DNA of 64,000 bases from the NCBI RefSeq assembly GCF_040412425.1, contig NC_089783.1, forward strand, positions 44,475,125 through 44,539,124. Direction: 5' to 3'. Made by a program: the position numbers and the translations under genes. The notes beneath the pieces were generated by a model. It did not search any database. It was not told the DNA's origin and was given only the letters and a program-made list of their open reading frames with translations. Source of the DNA: Macrobrachium rosenbergii (taxonomy: Eukaryota > Arthropoda > Malacostraca > Decapoda > Palaemonidae). Within the stretch, counting starts at the first letter, position 1, and each line of letters begins with the position of its first letter. Below are positions 19,990 to 33,260 of the stretch, one piece after another.

Positions 19990-22900
19990 TTTTCCATTGG
20001 TCCTAACTGAAATCACTAATAATGAAATTTAGAAAATTCATAAGAAAACATTAAAAATATAGGTAAAGTTGTTAATATGTAACTTCATTAGAAAAAGCCG
20101 CTCTTGAATTTTAAGAATTTTTATGCTCAACTGAATTTATAAAAACAGCGTTTGCTCTCTTTCTTTTTTCATCTCTGTCACTTATGGTTTCTTGTGGTTT
20201 GCACAGTAATGTAATCTAAAGCAAATGGTAAATTTTCCAAGTACATAAAACACAAAGTAAAAATTGAAGCAGGGCATTTTACCATTTCATGGTGCACAAA
20301 CACCTTGCAGGTTATTTTTATACGTAAATTGACTATTACCCAGTCCACAAATTGGAGTGTTGGTAACCAAATTACCAATAAATAAAACTATGAAAAATAC
20401 TGAATGTTGAATACCCTTAACTTAAAATATAAACATTGCCATCATGCAAGAAATTCAGTTTTGCCTGTTGGTCTTAACAAGCAGTTTTCTTAAAAGTTTT
20501 GTCATGCATTTCACATAAATTGGAGAGAGAAGGCAGTATCTGAAATGAAGAATGTCAAGATTTTATAAATGACTAATTAAAAACAATAATTGAAAATGAT
20601 TATTCTTGGAGGGAAATTCTACATATACGGTATCATTTCTTAATGAACATTTGTTGCCGAGAGAAAAATATTGCTCTGCTTGATGTGTGGAATCTCCTGC
20701 TCAAGGATTACATAAACACAATCACTATAATGGAAGAAAAATGTGGTAATGCTTCAGAAACAATAAGAACTCTGAAAATAATTTACGTATGTTATAATCA
20801 ATATCTGATGACAAAAATATTTAGTTTATGGAAAGATCAATTCACATTAACAATTGACAATAGGTAATGACACTAATGAGATTAACTATCTGCTTTTACA
20901 TGATTAAATATGAACAAGTCTATACAAGTAACATGTTTAAAAGGAAAAATACCCTACTGTAAACTTTTCAGTACTGTTACATCCAGTATTTTATAAATTT
21001 TTAACCACTTTCGTAATAAATTTGTAAAAGAAGCTCTTGGTTGCCTCATGGGAAAAGAAGAAAAGAAGCTCATGGCAGCTCAAAACTATTTGACTATTTT
21101 GTGTCATCATAACCAAGAATAAAAGTAATCTGAAGCCATAGGGAAAACCTACTACTGTACTGTAATTCCTAAAATGAGAGTTTCACTAAAATTGAACATT
21201 ATAAAGACACCATAAAATTTAACATTATAATGAAAATGCATTTTGAACTTAACTGGAAGCATCTACAGAACAGCCTGTCCTTGCCTGAAAAAGTTATACA
21301 CCAGCTGTTGTTCTGAAACTTTGCTACTCTTGTCTTGCCTTTGCTTGTCATTTCCTTTTCATTTCCTCAAACTGTCAACTTCTTTTCATTTGTTATTTCT
21401 GGAACTTTTTTACTTTTCCGAACTCAAAACCATAGGGTTTAACAATCATCCACTAGAAGTTCTACCAAACCAAATTATTGTAGATTCTAAAGTTTGACGG
21501 CACAGGGAAAGCAACAACTACCAGACCAAATTATCATTGATGATTACCAATATAAGTTATGTCTAATACCATGAAGGGAAAAGTTAGCATAGAAATATCT
21601 GATGATGAAAGTGGACACTCAGCCTGAAAGGTGTTATGAGGTTACTAGAATGAATGTGAGTTTTTTAACCTCTACACATTAATGGTCTAAATGTGCCTAT
21701 GTAATCCAATAGGGAGTTACTACTCTAAGTGTGCCATGCTAACTACTGATGGAACTAAAGGTTCTTAACAGTGCCTTCTGACCCCAGCTGCATTGCTTTG
21801 TGCCCTTTACTTTTCTTTGTTTTTTTTTTCCTCTTGCATAGCACAGCTGTCTGACTTCAACTGGACTATGGGAGTCTAGTAATGTTATAAAGTGGTCTTG
21901 TTACTCTTAATTTATAAACATAATATGCCCATGTAAAACATTGCCAAACCATCTTGCAACTCAGGGAAAGAGGATCTGGAGAAGAGGTAAGGTCCTGATT
22001 AGACAAACTGCTATTGATTCAATCCTGCTACGAAAGGAAATAAAAGGTACAGAACCTCAAATATGAGTATTATTGTAAACATGGATGGATAAAATCAGTA
22101 CCAGTATATAGCTTGAGTAATGAGTAAAATAGCTATAAAATCTAAATTATCTAATAAAAAACAAGTGTAGTCTATCAAAGATGTAACAAAGTGGCCATTT
22201 TTTCAGGTTTATTTTACAGAGGCAAATATCAGATGGCCTTAATAGTAGAGGCATGTGATACTGTATTATCTGGATCAAAAGTATTCTGATTTGAGAATTA
22301 ATCTCTGTTCATTACTATCATTAATTCTGATTAGGTTTGGTTGTCAGTTAGATGGATATATATGTCCAAAAATTATAGAAAGTTTGTTTATGATCTGATT
22401 GTACGAGAAGTGAGGCAAAGGGAAATTTGAAAATATCCTTCTTTGATGAGATTATCACAGGTACTTGGAAAATGCAGCCTAAAAACCTACTTTCTGTGTT
22501 TCTCTTGTATATGAATGTGGACTTGTTTCAGTAAATTGCCAAATTTCTAATTTGGCAATACATATTCACTTTATTTTTAATAAGTAGAAAGAAAGAGTAT
22601 AAAAACAGGTCAGATCTTGCATTACATTACTTTAATCCACAATACAAATTTACCCACTACTGCATTTTATAATTTTTTGATTCACTGGTCTGGTTCAAAA
22701 CCAAATAACAATGTATTTCATAGTTTATTTTCTATATTTTAAAAATATTCATTTCTAATATGGTTAATTTTAAGGTTTAGTATATCATGAATCAAAAGGA
22801 AAAAAGTAGCTTTCAAGAAATTATTGCTCTGTGGACAACTGTGTGAAGAATTCACACAAAATGGTGTTATACTTGGAGTGTGTTTGAATAAATAGGTCAT

Positions 22901-24120
22901 TACAAAATTATATATAGTTGAAGAAAAAAAAAAAACTACCTCAGACCTTGTAGCAAGTCTGTAAACATGAGTTTTCCAGCAATGTAATTAACTTGGGTTT
23001 GATACTTGAGAAAAAGTTTATGAGGTAAAATGAAATGATGGGAAAAAAATAAATAGGCATAACAGAATTTTGAAGAAACCACTGAAAAAAATATCAAAAT
23101 CATGTCTTGGACAAATATACAGGTGAAGATTAATATTTCCTTAAACATTGCCTATGGTATATCCTGTCTAACTATAGGCATCTATACATTACTTCAATAC
23201 TGTTTGGTTATATCTCTAATGATTTAAGATTAAGTCTCAACATAGTTATTTCAGTAAAGAGTGAAAAAGAGAATCAAAACTAACCTCTGTATTATTGTAG
23301 GCTACCAAAAGAAATGCTGAATTTCAAATCATATCTCGTGGTTCTTTTTTTTTTTGGAGGGCATATGACAAAAGATGTCACCAAGCCTTTAATGTGAGTG
23401 GTAACACTGTTGCCTGCTGTTTTAAGTTATTTAATGCCTAGATGTTAAGGTTGTAGATGAAGGTAATGTTTTATGTGGTGGGGTAATAACATATTTCTAG
23501 TACAGGGTGTATTTATTGGATTATTATAATAAATACATGAATGTTGATTGCCTTCATTGACAAATTTCCAACATAATTGAGCAAAATGATAGGATAATAA
23601 CATTGACTGCATGTATTATAAATGATTGGTAATATTACTACTAATGTCTGTGTTATCATACCAAGGTAGCTAAGTACAAATATGTTCTTTGTGAGGGAAA
23701 TTGCAAAATTTGTCAATGTTTCATGTCCTGTTTAAAATGTGGATTATATTTCAAAGAATATTGGAAATTATGCCTTCTTTGAATAATGTCTTCTCAGATA
23801 GTGAAAAGTTTATAAGCAATTTCTTTAGCATCATTTTGTATACACAAAGATGTCTTAAACAATGAATGCAAACTCTAATGATTTATACATGCTTTATCTG
23901 ATGCAAGCAGAGAATGTAGGCCATTTCAATTTGATGTAAACTTTCAGCATGGTACAAGTAATGGTCCTAGTGAGAAAGAGTTACCTGAGAAAGTAGTAGC
24001 CATGGGCACACTAACAATGCCTTGCTATTAGTATGCTAGTTATACTACAATCATACTTCAATTACAAGGTGCTTGCAACATACAGTACATGTCATAAATA
24101 CACAGCAGCAACTTATCTCT
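19990..24120. other. AT-rich sequence, no gene established
   Basis: Frames are short and of A/T-driven composition. One weak candidate acceptor with a long pyrimidine tract ends at 21840 on the plus strand and is followed by 22 open codons and a stop, without recognisable content. Nothing else is supported. Confidence 0.4.
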
Positions 24121-24162
24121 TACATATCACTTCGTGTTCTTTCTCTGCATCTTTTCCCACTT

Positions 24163-26886
24163 CTATGTGGGATCGATGTTTCCGACAGCTTTCCTCCATC
24201 TGGCTCGATCAAACACATCATCCTCAGACAATTGTTTGTCTCTCAGATCTTCTCTAACTACATCCATCCACCTTTGCTTTGGTCTTCCTCTTGCTATCCC
24301 ACCAGGCACCTCCATCTGCATCACTCTCTTCCCTTCTCATCACATAGCCATACCACTGCAGCCTTCTTTCCTGGGCCTTCTTTGATAGTTCTACGACTTT
24401 AGCAGTTCCTCTTAGTCTTTCATTTTTGATCCTGTCCATTTTTGTTACTCCACACATCCATCTGAACATTTTCATCTCTACGGCATCCTATTTCTTCTCT
24501 TGCTGTCTCTTTACCAGCCATGTTTCTGCTCCATACATCAACGCTGGTCTCACTACTGTCTTATACACTCTTCATTTAACCATTATATTGATTCTGTGGT
24601 CACACAAGACACCTGACATCTTTCTCCAATTTTTCCATCCAGCCTGCACTGTGTGTGTGTTACTTCTACATCCAAATTTCCATCATCAGCCACTGTTGAA
24701 CCAAGATACTTAAATTTTCTACTCGGTTCAACCTTGTCCCTTCCATACTAATCTCAGAGTCTTGACCTTCATTAAAACTTATGTACTCAGTCTTCTTCCT
24801 ACTGACCTTTAAACCTCTGTCTTCCAGTACCTTCTTCCATTGCTCTATTTTTGACTCCACTACCCCACTGTTGGTGCTGCATAACACAATGTCATCAGCA
24901 AACAACATGCACCAGGGGGATTGATCTCTTATTCCTTGAGATAGCACATCCATTATCAGGTCAAAAAGATTTGGACTTAAAGCAGATCCCTGATGTAAGC
25001 CAACTCTTACTGGTATCCATTCAGTTAACCCAACATTGCTTCTAAACTGTATTTTTGCTCCTTCATACATATGGACCAACCTCACATACTTCTCCGGTGT
25101 TCCCTTTACTCACATGCACCTCCAAACCTCTTGGCGTGGTACTCTATCATACGCTTTTTCCAGATCTATGAATACTACATGCAGTCCTTTCTGCTCTTCC
25201 TGGCAGGAAACCACACTGTTCTTCACCAACAGGTGTTTCTTCTCTAATTCTTTGATCTGTTATTCTTTCCCAGATTTTCATGGTGTGAGACATTAACTTT
25301 ATTCCTCTATAGTTTGCACAATCCTGGATGTCACCCTTCTCTTTATAGATAGACACAATAAAGCTTTCTCTCCATTCTTTTGGCATCTTTTCCTGACTGT
25401 ATATTTTCTAGGTCCCACAGCATGTCTATTCCTTCTCCCAGGCTCTTCCAAACCTCTGCAGGAATTCCATCTGGTCCTATTGCTTTACCATTTTTCATCT
25501 TCTTTAGTGCCTTCTTTACTTCTTTCCTGCAAACAGTATGTGTCATACCAAGGTTCTGGAATCCATCTTCAAAGAATTTTCTAGGGTTTTCTTCATTTAA
25601 CAGTGTTCATAATATTCTTTCCACCTCTTCTTTATTTTGTCCTCATTGCATAAAACCACTCCATTCCCATCTTTAACCTGTTTTATATGGGAGTAGTCTT
25701 TGGTGTTTTTGTCTCTCAGCTTTGCAATTGCTGTGAATTTTTCTTTCCCCCCTCAGGTGTTTCCAGCTCTTCATACATGTCATCTAATGCTCTTGCCGTT
25801 TCTTGTGCAATTGCCTTCTTTACTTGTTTCATGTGTCTTTGGTACCTCTCCTTATCCTCTTGCTATCCATACTTTTCCCAGATCTTTTTTTGAATCTTTT
25901 TTTTGGCTTTCACCACCTTTTTCACTTCATCATTCCACCACCAGGTTTCCTTATCGTCAGGAGGTTTCTTTCCAGATGTCTTTCCCAACACCTCTCCACC
26001 CACTCTCTTTATCATCAAACTGTTGTGATTCCACCATTCTTGCACTCCCTCTAGCAATAATCTCTCCTTAAATTCCTGCCTCGCTTCCTCCTCTTGTGTC
26101 AGCTTCCACCACTTGATTGTTGATGGGACATGTGCAGGCCTACCTTTTACTGTTCTTTATTTCCAAGTCCATTACCACCACCATGTGCTGTGCTGCCACA
26201 CACACTCTCCATTTAAAATTTTACAATTTCTCATTTCTCTCAGATGTGATTTTCTGCACATGAAGTCAGTTTGACTTTCTCTTGCTCCAGTCTTGTATGT
26301 GATGTACTGATTTTCTTTCTTTTCAAACCAGGTGTTGACAATAGCCAAATCAAATGACACCACAGTCCACAACTCGATCTCTCCCTCGTTATTTCTCTCT
26401 CCACCATGCACCCTCTTAATACCCTCTCTGGTCCTTCCTACATGTCCACTCATGTCACCATCAATAATTAATCTCTCTTCTGCTGGTATTTCACTAAACT
26501 GTTGGTCCATTTCCTCCCAAAATCCCATTTTCTAAACTTCACCACATCCTGCATGAGGGGCTTAAGCACTCACGACATTGACTATTTTTCCATCTAGGCA
26601 CAGTTTCACAGCCATTGCTCTGTCACTTGTCCTCTTCATGCTTATTATGCTGTCTTTTAAGCTTTTTGATAGAATTATCCCCACTCCATTTGTACCTTCC
26701 TTATTTGTTCCACTATATAGCAATTTATATCCACACCTCAGCTCTCTCGCTTTATTTCCCCTCCATCTAGTCTCCTGCACACACAAAATACTTATCCTTC
26801 TTCTCTCCATCAGATCTGCTAACCTCTCTTCCTTTTCCATTCATCTTCCCCACGTTCAAAGTTCCAACTCTCAAAGCTACCACCAT
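24163..26886 (-). pseudogene. RTE endonuclease/reverse transcriptase ORF, degraded
   Basis: Read from 26886 down. The start MVVALRVGTLNVGKMNGKGR shifts frame at about 26850 into a segment with ISILCVQETRWRGNKARELR; its Glu (26774-26772) is an AP-endonuclease catalytic residue. Further on is IDGDMSGHVGR, where the usual Asp-x-Asn is Asp-Met-Ser (Ser at 26450-26448), so the endonuclease would be impaired. The RT part includes GKAIGPDGIPAEVW, KEKGDIQDCANYRGIKLMSH, QCGFLPG, FIDLEKAYDRVP (about 25170-25130), VGLHQGSALSPNLF and the FADD active site (24902-24891). About 25-35 residues are missing between QCGFLPG and FIDLEKAYD. The C-terminus has MKMFRWMCGVTKMDRIKNER and RRLQWYGYVMRRE, then ends at a stop at 24165-24163. 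Confidence 0.85.
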
Positions 26887-27165
26887 CTTCCTTCTCCTCA
26901 CTCTTCTTCTCAATTTTTGGACTCGCTTCTTTAATGGGGGCGCCCACTACCCAGTAACCATTGCCCATTTATCACAGGGTAGGCGAGGCCCCTGCGTGTC
27001 GCCTTCGGGGAACACCCTAGCACTATCCAGTTTCTGATGAAAGTCAACTGTCATATTTGGTTTTGGCTGGATTTTATGGCCGGATGCCCTTCCTGATGCC
27101 TACCCTCCCCATTTATCCGGGCTTGGGACCAGCACTGAGTTGGACTGGCTTGTCCCACGGGTTGA
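26887..27165 (-). mobile_element. 5' leader of the RTE element
   Basis: GC-richer than the surroundings, with several CpGs. A stretch of it (AGCCAGTCC to GTCCCAAGCCCGGATAAATG and on to CAGGAAGGGCATCC on the minus strand) is matched at 53945-54175. The extreme 5' end is approximate and no target-site duplication was seen. Confidence 0.7.
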
Positions 27166-27169
27166 AAAT

Positions 27170-28447
27170 TATTCAACAACTTTATGCGGAGAACAAACCT
27201 TTGGCTAATATAGGATAATTGTGTGAAGCATTGGTTAGAATTACCAATAAGTCATCAACCTCTATTCAAACTGTTTGTGCGCAAAAGTTATTTACATTTA
27301 AAATATGTATGTGCAATATATGCCATTTTATACATGCAATATATATATTATATATATTAGCAAACCTTTTCCTTCTCCCTTCATTGCATCAACACCACAC
27401 CATACTGTACTCTACATCCAAAGAACTATATGAATAAGTTTTCTACAATATTGCACTACATGTACTGTATACAGTATTAGCAAGCAGTAAGGCCCAAAAA
27501 AACTAAGGAAACGGTACAGATGAAGACCTAGATGTGGTGGGTATTGAGGCAGAAAATACACAAGGTAGTAGTGTGTATAGAGATCCCACTTCATGAATAA
27601 CCCACACAGGGAAAAATCTCACTGGAAATCACTGATGATGATGATGTACAGTATAAGCACACTTCACTGCACTAGCACAATATTACTTGTATACTAACAA
27701 AAATACATGGAAACATATATGAGCATTTTACAGGGACATATACAATAAACTATACATCCAAGATTTTGTATGAGCATAGTAACTGTGTACAATACATTTG
27801 TCTGTTGCTAATTTCTGTTCAGAAACCGACAGTTAAATTTAGTTTTTAGTGGAATAATGGACAACTACTTCTCCACTCCAGTAGTTTACAACAATGAAAT
27901 GGTTTAATTCTTTTCGTGGCACATGAAGCATATACAATATATAAGTATGTATTTTAGCAACTTCAAAATATTTTCTTAATTTTTTTTTTTTACATCCTAA
28001 AAATGTAGGGAATTCATGAAATTAGGAGTGTGGATTGATGATGAAATATGTTTTTCTAAAAATTCATTTCACTGTATTGGTGCAAAATTAGAGAAGACTG
28101 CATTTGCTATTAAAGAACCTTTTTCAATAAGGAATTGATTTTAAACACAATTTGAGGCACAGTTATACTCCTTAAGGTAAAATATGTAGAGCTAAATATC
28201 CCTCATGGAGTTGTACTTTGTGTCTTCTTGGAGTTCCCTGGAATCCTAGGTATACTATAGCTGAGGCCTTCTGTAGTTGTCTATATGTATAATGTAGGGG
28301 CTTGCCCTATTTTCCCTCATACCAGGTCATGGCTTTGGACCTCATAATGTAAAATGTTTGTATACCGTACCATTTGCAATGGATCTTCCAATGTTGATTT
28401 CCTCATGTACATTGCATTACTGTAACAATGAAATGTTTCTTTGACAG
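27170..28447. other. AT-rich sequence, no gene established
   Basis: At 27480-27660 the plus strand has a partly open frame (RPKKTKETVQMKT, then a stop, then further open codons) and a (GAT)4 run. It could be a transposase remnant but I cannot assign it. The rest holds nothing I recognise. Confidence 0.35.
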
Positions 28448-28557
28448 TAAATATTTTTTTACCGTCTGAAGTCAATGATGTGCCAATTGCTACACCACAT
28501 AACAGCACAGATAAGTATGATGTAAGATTCATCACCAAATGTTACCGTTGTGAATAA
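28448..28557 (+). CDS. Candidate last exon of an unknown plus-strand gene
   Basis: A TGTTTCTTTGACAG acceptor ends at 28447. Two bases complete a split codon (phase 1), then the frame reads NIFLPSEVNDVPIATPHNST and DKYDVRFITKCYRCE before TAA (28555-28557). The composition is protein-like compared with the AT-rich flanks. A GTAAGA after DKYD could alternatively be a donor at 28522. The phase fits the candidate exon 12827-12887, but joining them is speculative. No family recognised. Confidence 0.3.
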
Positions 28558-28559
28558 TG

Positions 28560-29442
28560 GTTAACCAAAACATCAAAAATTATATCTTGAAACAGGTATA
28601 AAAGTACTTTTTAGTGTTATTGCCAAAGCAATGGACTCATCTCCAAAACACCTGTGTTTCCTGTCTTTAGAATAAGAAATATGCACAATTCTATGCCAGG
28701 TAATTTTTAGACACTATTGCACTGGAACAGTAGTTTTAGATTTATTTGTAGTGTTAGGGATGTGTCCATCTTGAACATTTTGAGGCATTCTCATTATATT
28801 GTCTTAGCAAGACACACACAATACTTAGTTGAAAATGTATATTTGTATTTTCTTATATTTTACATAAAAAGCTTTTCTGCAGATTATTTTTTGTCTGCTT
28901 TGTAAAATACACATTTCCCATGTGGGGGAGGTAGTAGTTTTTTGTTTTATCCTTAGACTTGTTTGCAAAACATTGCTCTGAAGCCATGCAAATGGTGTTT
29001 TGTTGACTGATGGAAGGTGTGTGAATGAAATAATGGAAATGAATAGGTACAACTCATAAAAACAAATTGAGCAAATGATAACAAACAGAGATTGAGCAAA
29101 AGATAAATTACAGAGGGTAGAGAAGATGGTAATATGGAATAAGCTAAGTGTTAATAAAAAAGAACTCTTGAGAACACCAGTAAAAAAAGAGGAAGAAATC
29201 CAATGTTGCTGTCAATAGCATATATAAATAATCACAACTAAAAATTAATTTAATGATAGAAGTTAGAGCTAAGCCAAGAAATCACGATATCACAGCGATA
29301 GCCAAAGATTCTCTGAAATCACACAGACATACAAACACATGGAAAATGGGAAAAGGTCATCAGCAGATCATGTCTCAAGTTACTGATTTCTGAAAAATTA
29401 GTCAATAATGCCAAGCACATGGGTATTTTCAACCATTTAGCA
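28560..29442. other. AT-rich sequence, no gene seen
   Basis: No supported frame, splice-bounded exon or repeat. Confidence 0.5.
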
Positions 29443-29629
29443 CTTAGGAAAGTCAAAAGAAGAAGCAAGTAGTTGCAGTTGTTGGACAGCAAAATGTAGG
29501 GATTCAAGACACTCATGATATGAAGTCCTATGATCTTAGGAAAGTCAATAGAAGAAGCAAGTAGTTGTAGTTGTTGGACAGCAAAATATAGGGATTCAAA
29601 CCCACTCATGATATGAAGTCCTGTGATCT
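29443..29629. repeat. 92-bp tandem duplication
   Basis: Two units (29443-29534 and 29535-29629) share CTTAGGAAAGTCAA, GAAGAAGCAAGTAGTTG and ACTCATGATATGAAGTCCT with only a few changes. Confidence 0.9.
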
Positions 29630-30400
29630 AAAGTGAAACTGAGAAAGAACCCCACTTTTGTACTAAGAGGTTAAAGATGTTGGATACCAAGATAGATGAA
29701 AGGAAGCAGGAATACAGGTAAAATAAAAAGTGGGAAGAGCCCACTGTATCATATAGGGACAGATTATGCCTTGCAGAAACCATGCTGTTAATGTAAATCA
29801 ATGTACATGTCTTAAAAGTAGTAAGAAAAAGTAGATTATAACAAGTGATAAATGAAACTGAAAATAGGACAGTGGTCTGTTGAGTTTTGGGTGATTTTTT
29901 TTTTTTTATGAAGGTAGTATGTTTCAAAGAGATGGAAGGTTAAGAGTACATATACTGTACTATGGATGGGCAACTAATTCCTAAAGAACTCATTTAACAA
30001 CTAATTCTGGTATGGATGCATGTTGCCTTAAAGAAGGTGAGCTCTCTGCAGGTTCTATGATCTATGGTTCAAAATATCTTAAATACAGTGCAGGGTAAGA
30101 TAAACTGTTTAGCTCCAGCATACAATTTTACTGTTAAATACATTTCACAGCTTATTTTTATACTTGGTAGGCCTTTTATTTACTTTGATTACCTGGGTTT
30201 TGCAAGCTATTACACTGAGAGCAAAGTAATACAATTTTCAAAGAAAACCAGCATTTCTATCCATTATGGGTAGATAGAAATATTGTAAAAAATTATGTAA
30301 TATTTTATGAAACAAAATTTAATTTTTCCATTTAACTCCATCACTCATATAAAGCCCCCATTCATGGTCTTTGAATGTCCCAAGTACTACAGTCTTTTGT
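29630..30400. other. AT-rich sequence, no gene seen
   Basis: No supported frame or repeat. A T-run lies at about 29895-29907. Confidence 0.5.
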
Positions 30401-31639
30401 CTAAATGACAGGAGGAGAGTAGTAACAGACCTTCGCATGCATCCCCTGGACCCATGAGTTCACAACAGTTTGAAGCTGCCACATTAACTGCACAAGGAAT
30501 TTTACTGAGTTATAGCCCTTATCGGAAACTCTTGCTGATCCATCTCAAAATCCAGATGAAAGATTTGTCTTCACTGTGAGATCAATCAATGAATGTTTTT
30601 TAAGTGACTTAATGAGGTTCTTCAAAACTAGCCAGAGATCCTAGTTTGGATGACCTGAGAGGTAGTACTTCCATCATGAAATACTGGTACATGTATAACC
30701 TCTGGAGCTCCACTAAACTCCCCACATTTAATCCACAAGTTCAGACTTGCAAGCATGCCTGTAGCCACTGATAGCTAAGGTTGACAATTTCTGAGCCCTT
30801 ATGAAGAGAAAAAAATTGGCTATCGAGGGAACAGAGGCGTCAACTGGGTTTACACCCTTACCACCACACCAATTGTAAAACTGAATCAACTTTGCTTAGC
30901 AAGAGGTTGAAAGCTGAAGGTCTACAAGACCTGCAGATAGCTTTGGCTGCATCTGCTGAAAATACTCTGCCCATGAGGCTCTTTCTGGATAGCTCCCACA
31001 TGTGAAAATCTACCATCTGCAAATTAAGTGAGAAGGATGAAGAGGCTTCTCACACTTTGCAAGCTTACAGAGGTGTCTACAGTATTAGTAGAAAAAAGAT
31101 CAGAAACCAACCCTGACACGATCACAGAGGAGCCACTAAGTCATTGTCAGGATCTGGAGGACTTTAGTTTGTCCACAACTTCCCTGATCAGCACAAATGG
31201 GGTAAGGCATATACTTTGAGGTTGTCTGGAAAAACATCAGGGCACCTATCTTTCAGATGACTTGGTCTAATTGGGCAGAGCAGCAGTCTGGTACATTACA
31301 ACTGACTCATTTGGCACTTCTCTCAAGCACTAAATCTGTCCCTCAATTTCTATAAGGGCCTTGCAAACCTCCTGATGTAGCAACTATTCTGATGGGAGGA
31401 TTTGCTTTCTGCTGCTAAAGTAAGACACAGTTTAGTGTATGACTATATTGTGTCTTTTTGGTATGAACCTTGAGCCTGTTTACTTGAATAGCCACTGCCA
31501 AATGAGAAAGTTTTATTAATAGGAAACAATGTTTTTTCTGACTTTGTGCCCCCTTGATTTCCCAAATATGTTATCAGTCATCTGACCTAATATTATGCTA
31601 TTTACCAGTTGAGAGAAAGCTTGGAGACCTGACTTGGCT
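30401..31639. other. Probable retroelement-derived sequence, unassigned
   Basis: Less AT-rich than the flanks, with broken frames on both strands and no domain I can name. Its position beside the DIRS RT remnant at 31640 suggests that it belongs to the same decayed element. Confidence 0.3.
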
Positions 31640-31920
31640 TTCTACACCTAAAAGTTGATGTGATGAACTTTTTCCTTCTGAGACCAAATTCCTATAGCTT
31701 GACAGTTCAGTAGATGTGCTTCCATCCTTGGTTCAAGGCATCTGCAAAAAGTAAGATTTTTGGAAAATGAGGAATCAAGGGTACTCCTACTCTGAGATTC
31801 CAGGAATCCTGCCACAATGGCAGGCCTTCCCAAATCCCATCTCAAGCCTATGACTGGATACTGTCTGATTGGAAAGCCACTGACCAGGATGTTTAGTTGT
31901 AGCTGCAGAGACCACATACT
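31640..31920 (-). pseudogene. DIRS-like reverse transcriptase remnant (copy 4)
   Basis: The minus frame 31917-31648 contains VSGFPIRQYPVIGLRWDLGR, which matches the motif after the YxDD box in DIRS-type reverse transcriptases, where a hydrophobic Gly-Leu-x-Trp-Asp segment follows the palm. Other conserved RT boxes are not readable. Nearby minus frames up to about 32570 may be the decayed continuation. The copy is broken. Confidence 0.45.
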
Positions 31921-33260
31921 CTAATAACTGGAGAACAAGTTTTTAAAGAGAATGAGCTGGCTGATCAGAGATGGCACATTTAATAGGATGATCTGCCTAC
32001 AAAAAAACTTCTGCATCAGTGGTGACAAGCTCTAGATTCTGTTTATCAGGCAAACTATGGCTTCCACTGCACCCACACCTATATAGCCCTCGTTACTGGT
32101 TTTAGGTCTGACCTCTTCAGCTAAAGTGCTGGCTCTAATCATGACTGCAATAGATAGGATGGTGGAAATATTGACACTTTTCAGTTGATAAAGATGCCAT
32201 GAAGAACCAGTCATCTAGTTATTTCCTCTTTCTTAACCAGTCATGTGCCCATGCTACTACAAGTGCTAGGTCAGAGACCCAAGAACTGAGAAGCCTTTCC
32301 TGTCCAAATACATCAAAGGTAATTCTCCGAAGTTTGATGAATGGTCTCTTGACAATGAATTGTCAACTTATTTTGGAGATACAGTTACCACCATCTGACC
32401 TTATAACATGGCCAAAAAAAATGGGCTGCGGTTCATAACGACAGTTAAGTCCTGTGTTTGTTTGGCTTACCAGCCTAAGTACTGCTCCTCCTGTGAACCT
32501 GAGACCTGGTTCTTCTGCAGTCACACTTCTGACATGATTCCATAATGCAATGGTAAGTGTGTTCACTGGTAGTATTCTTGTCCTGCTGAAAGTCCCAACA
32601 GACCACGGACTCCTTTAAAACTCTGTACAGTATTGACAGGTAGTTACCACACTTGGTTCCACAACATGAACCTTCAGATGCATCATATTGTTTAGACTGT
32701 ATGGGAAAAGTGACTGTAAGCAACAAAAGATTGAAGGAGAGTTGCCAAACCTGGGTTGGAGTGTTGTAGACAGTGCAACAAGAGTCCCATCAATCAATTG
32801 TTGCAAATGCTGCTGCATGTGTTTATGTAAGGAGATGACAAATGCTGCTTTAACTGTTTCATGTAGTCATCGCCAGACAAAAAGGCAATGCCTATGACCA
32901 CATTATTTATAGGTCGAGCTGAAGACACAGAAATTCAGGGCATGCACCCAGTCATCCTTTCACAATATACTGTAATCCAAAGAGGGATAGCCCCTAACAG
33001 CCACAGATAAAGGAGATCCTGGAGGTCATTCCCCCTTCAATTGAGAGGTCAAAACTGAAAACTTGGTGGCAGAAGAATAGGATACATCTTTGGCAGCAGT
33101 CCTGCTATGTTCCATTTTGTAAGCTCTGCTTAGTTAATGCATCCACTGTGAAGAAGTCCAATCACAGTACAAGAGTTAGAAAGGTCATAAAAGCACACGT
33201 CCACAACACCTGTAATGCAATTGAGGGTCTACGTCCTGATTAGAAATGCATACAAGGCAT
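31921..33260. other. Probable retroelement-derived sequence, unassigned
   Basis: Less AT-rich than flanking DNA, with several short frames on the minus strand (such as 32363-32566 and 32475-32726) and no recognised domain. Likely the remainder of the decayed DIRS-like insertion at 31640. Confidence 0.3.

Larger units (their letters stand above)
24125..27165 (-). mobile_element. RTE-type LINE, nearly full length but broken
   Basis: About 3 kb on the minus strand: a 5' leader (27165 to 26887), a single ORF region with an AP-type endonuclease followed by reverse transcriptase (26886 to 24163) and a short 3' end rich in AAG/AAAG. The one-ORF plan, and the endonuclease type often labelled craniofacial development protein 2-like in arthropod annotations, fit the RTE superfamily. 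Frameshifts, stops and a deletion make it inactive. A fragment resembling its leader recurs at 53945-54175. Confidence 0.85.

Noticed and set aside
21841..21920. Plus-strand exon after a strong pyrimidine tract
   Set aside because: Only 22 codons to a stop, no recognised content in any frame and no donor.
24033..26934. Many plus-strand frames rich in Ser, Leu, Phe and Pro
   Set aside because: They are the antisense of the RTE endonuclease/RT on the minus strand, which carries the recognisable motifs.
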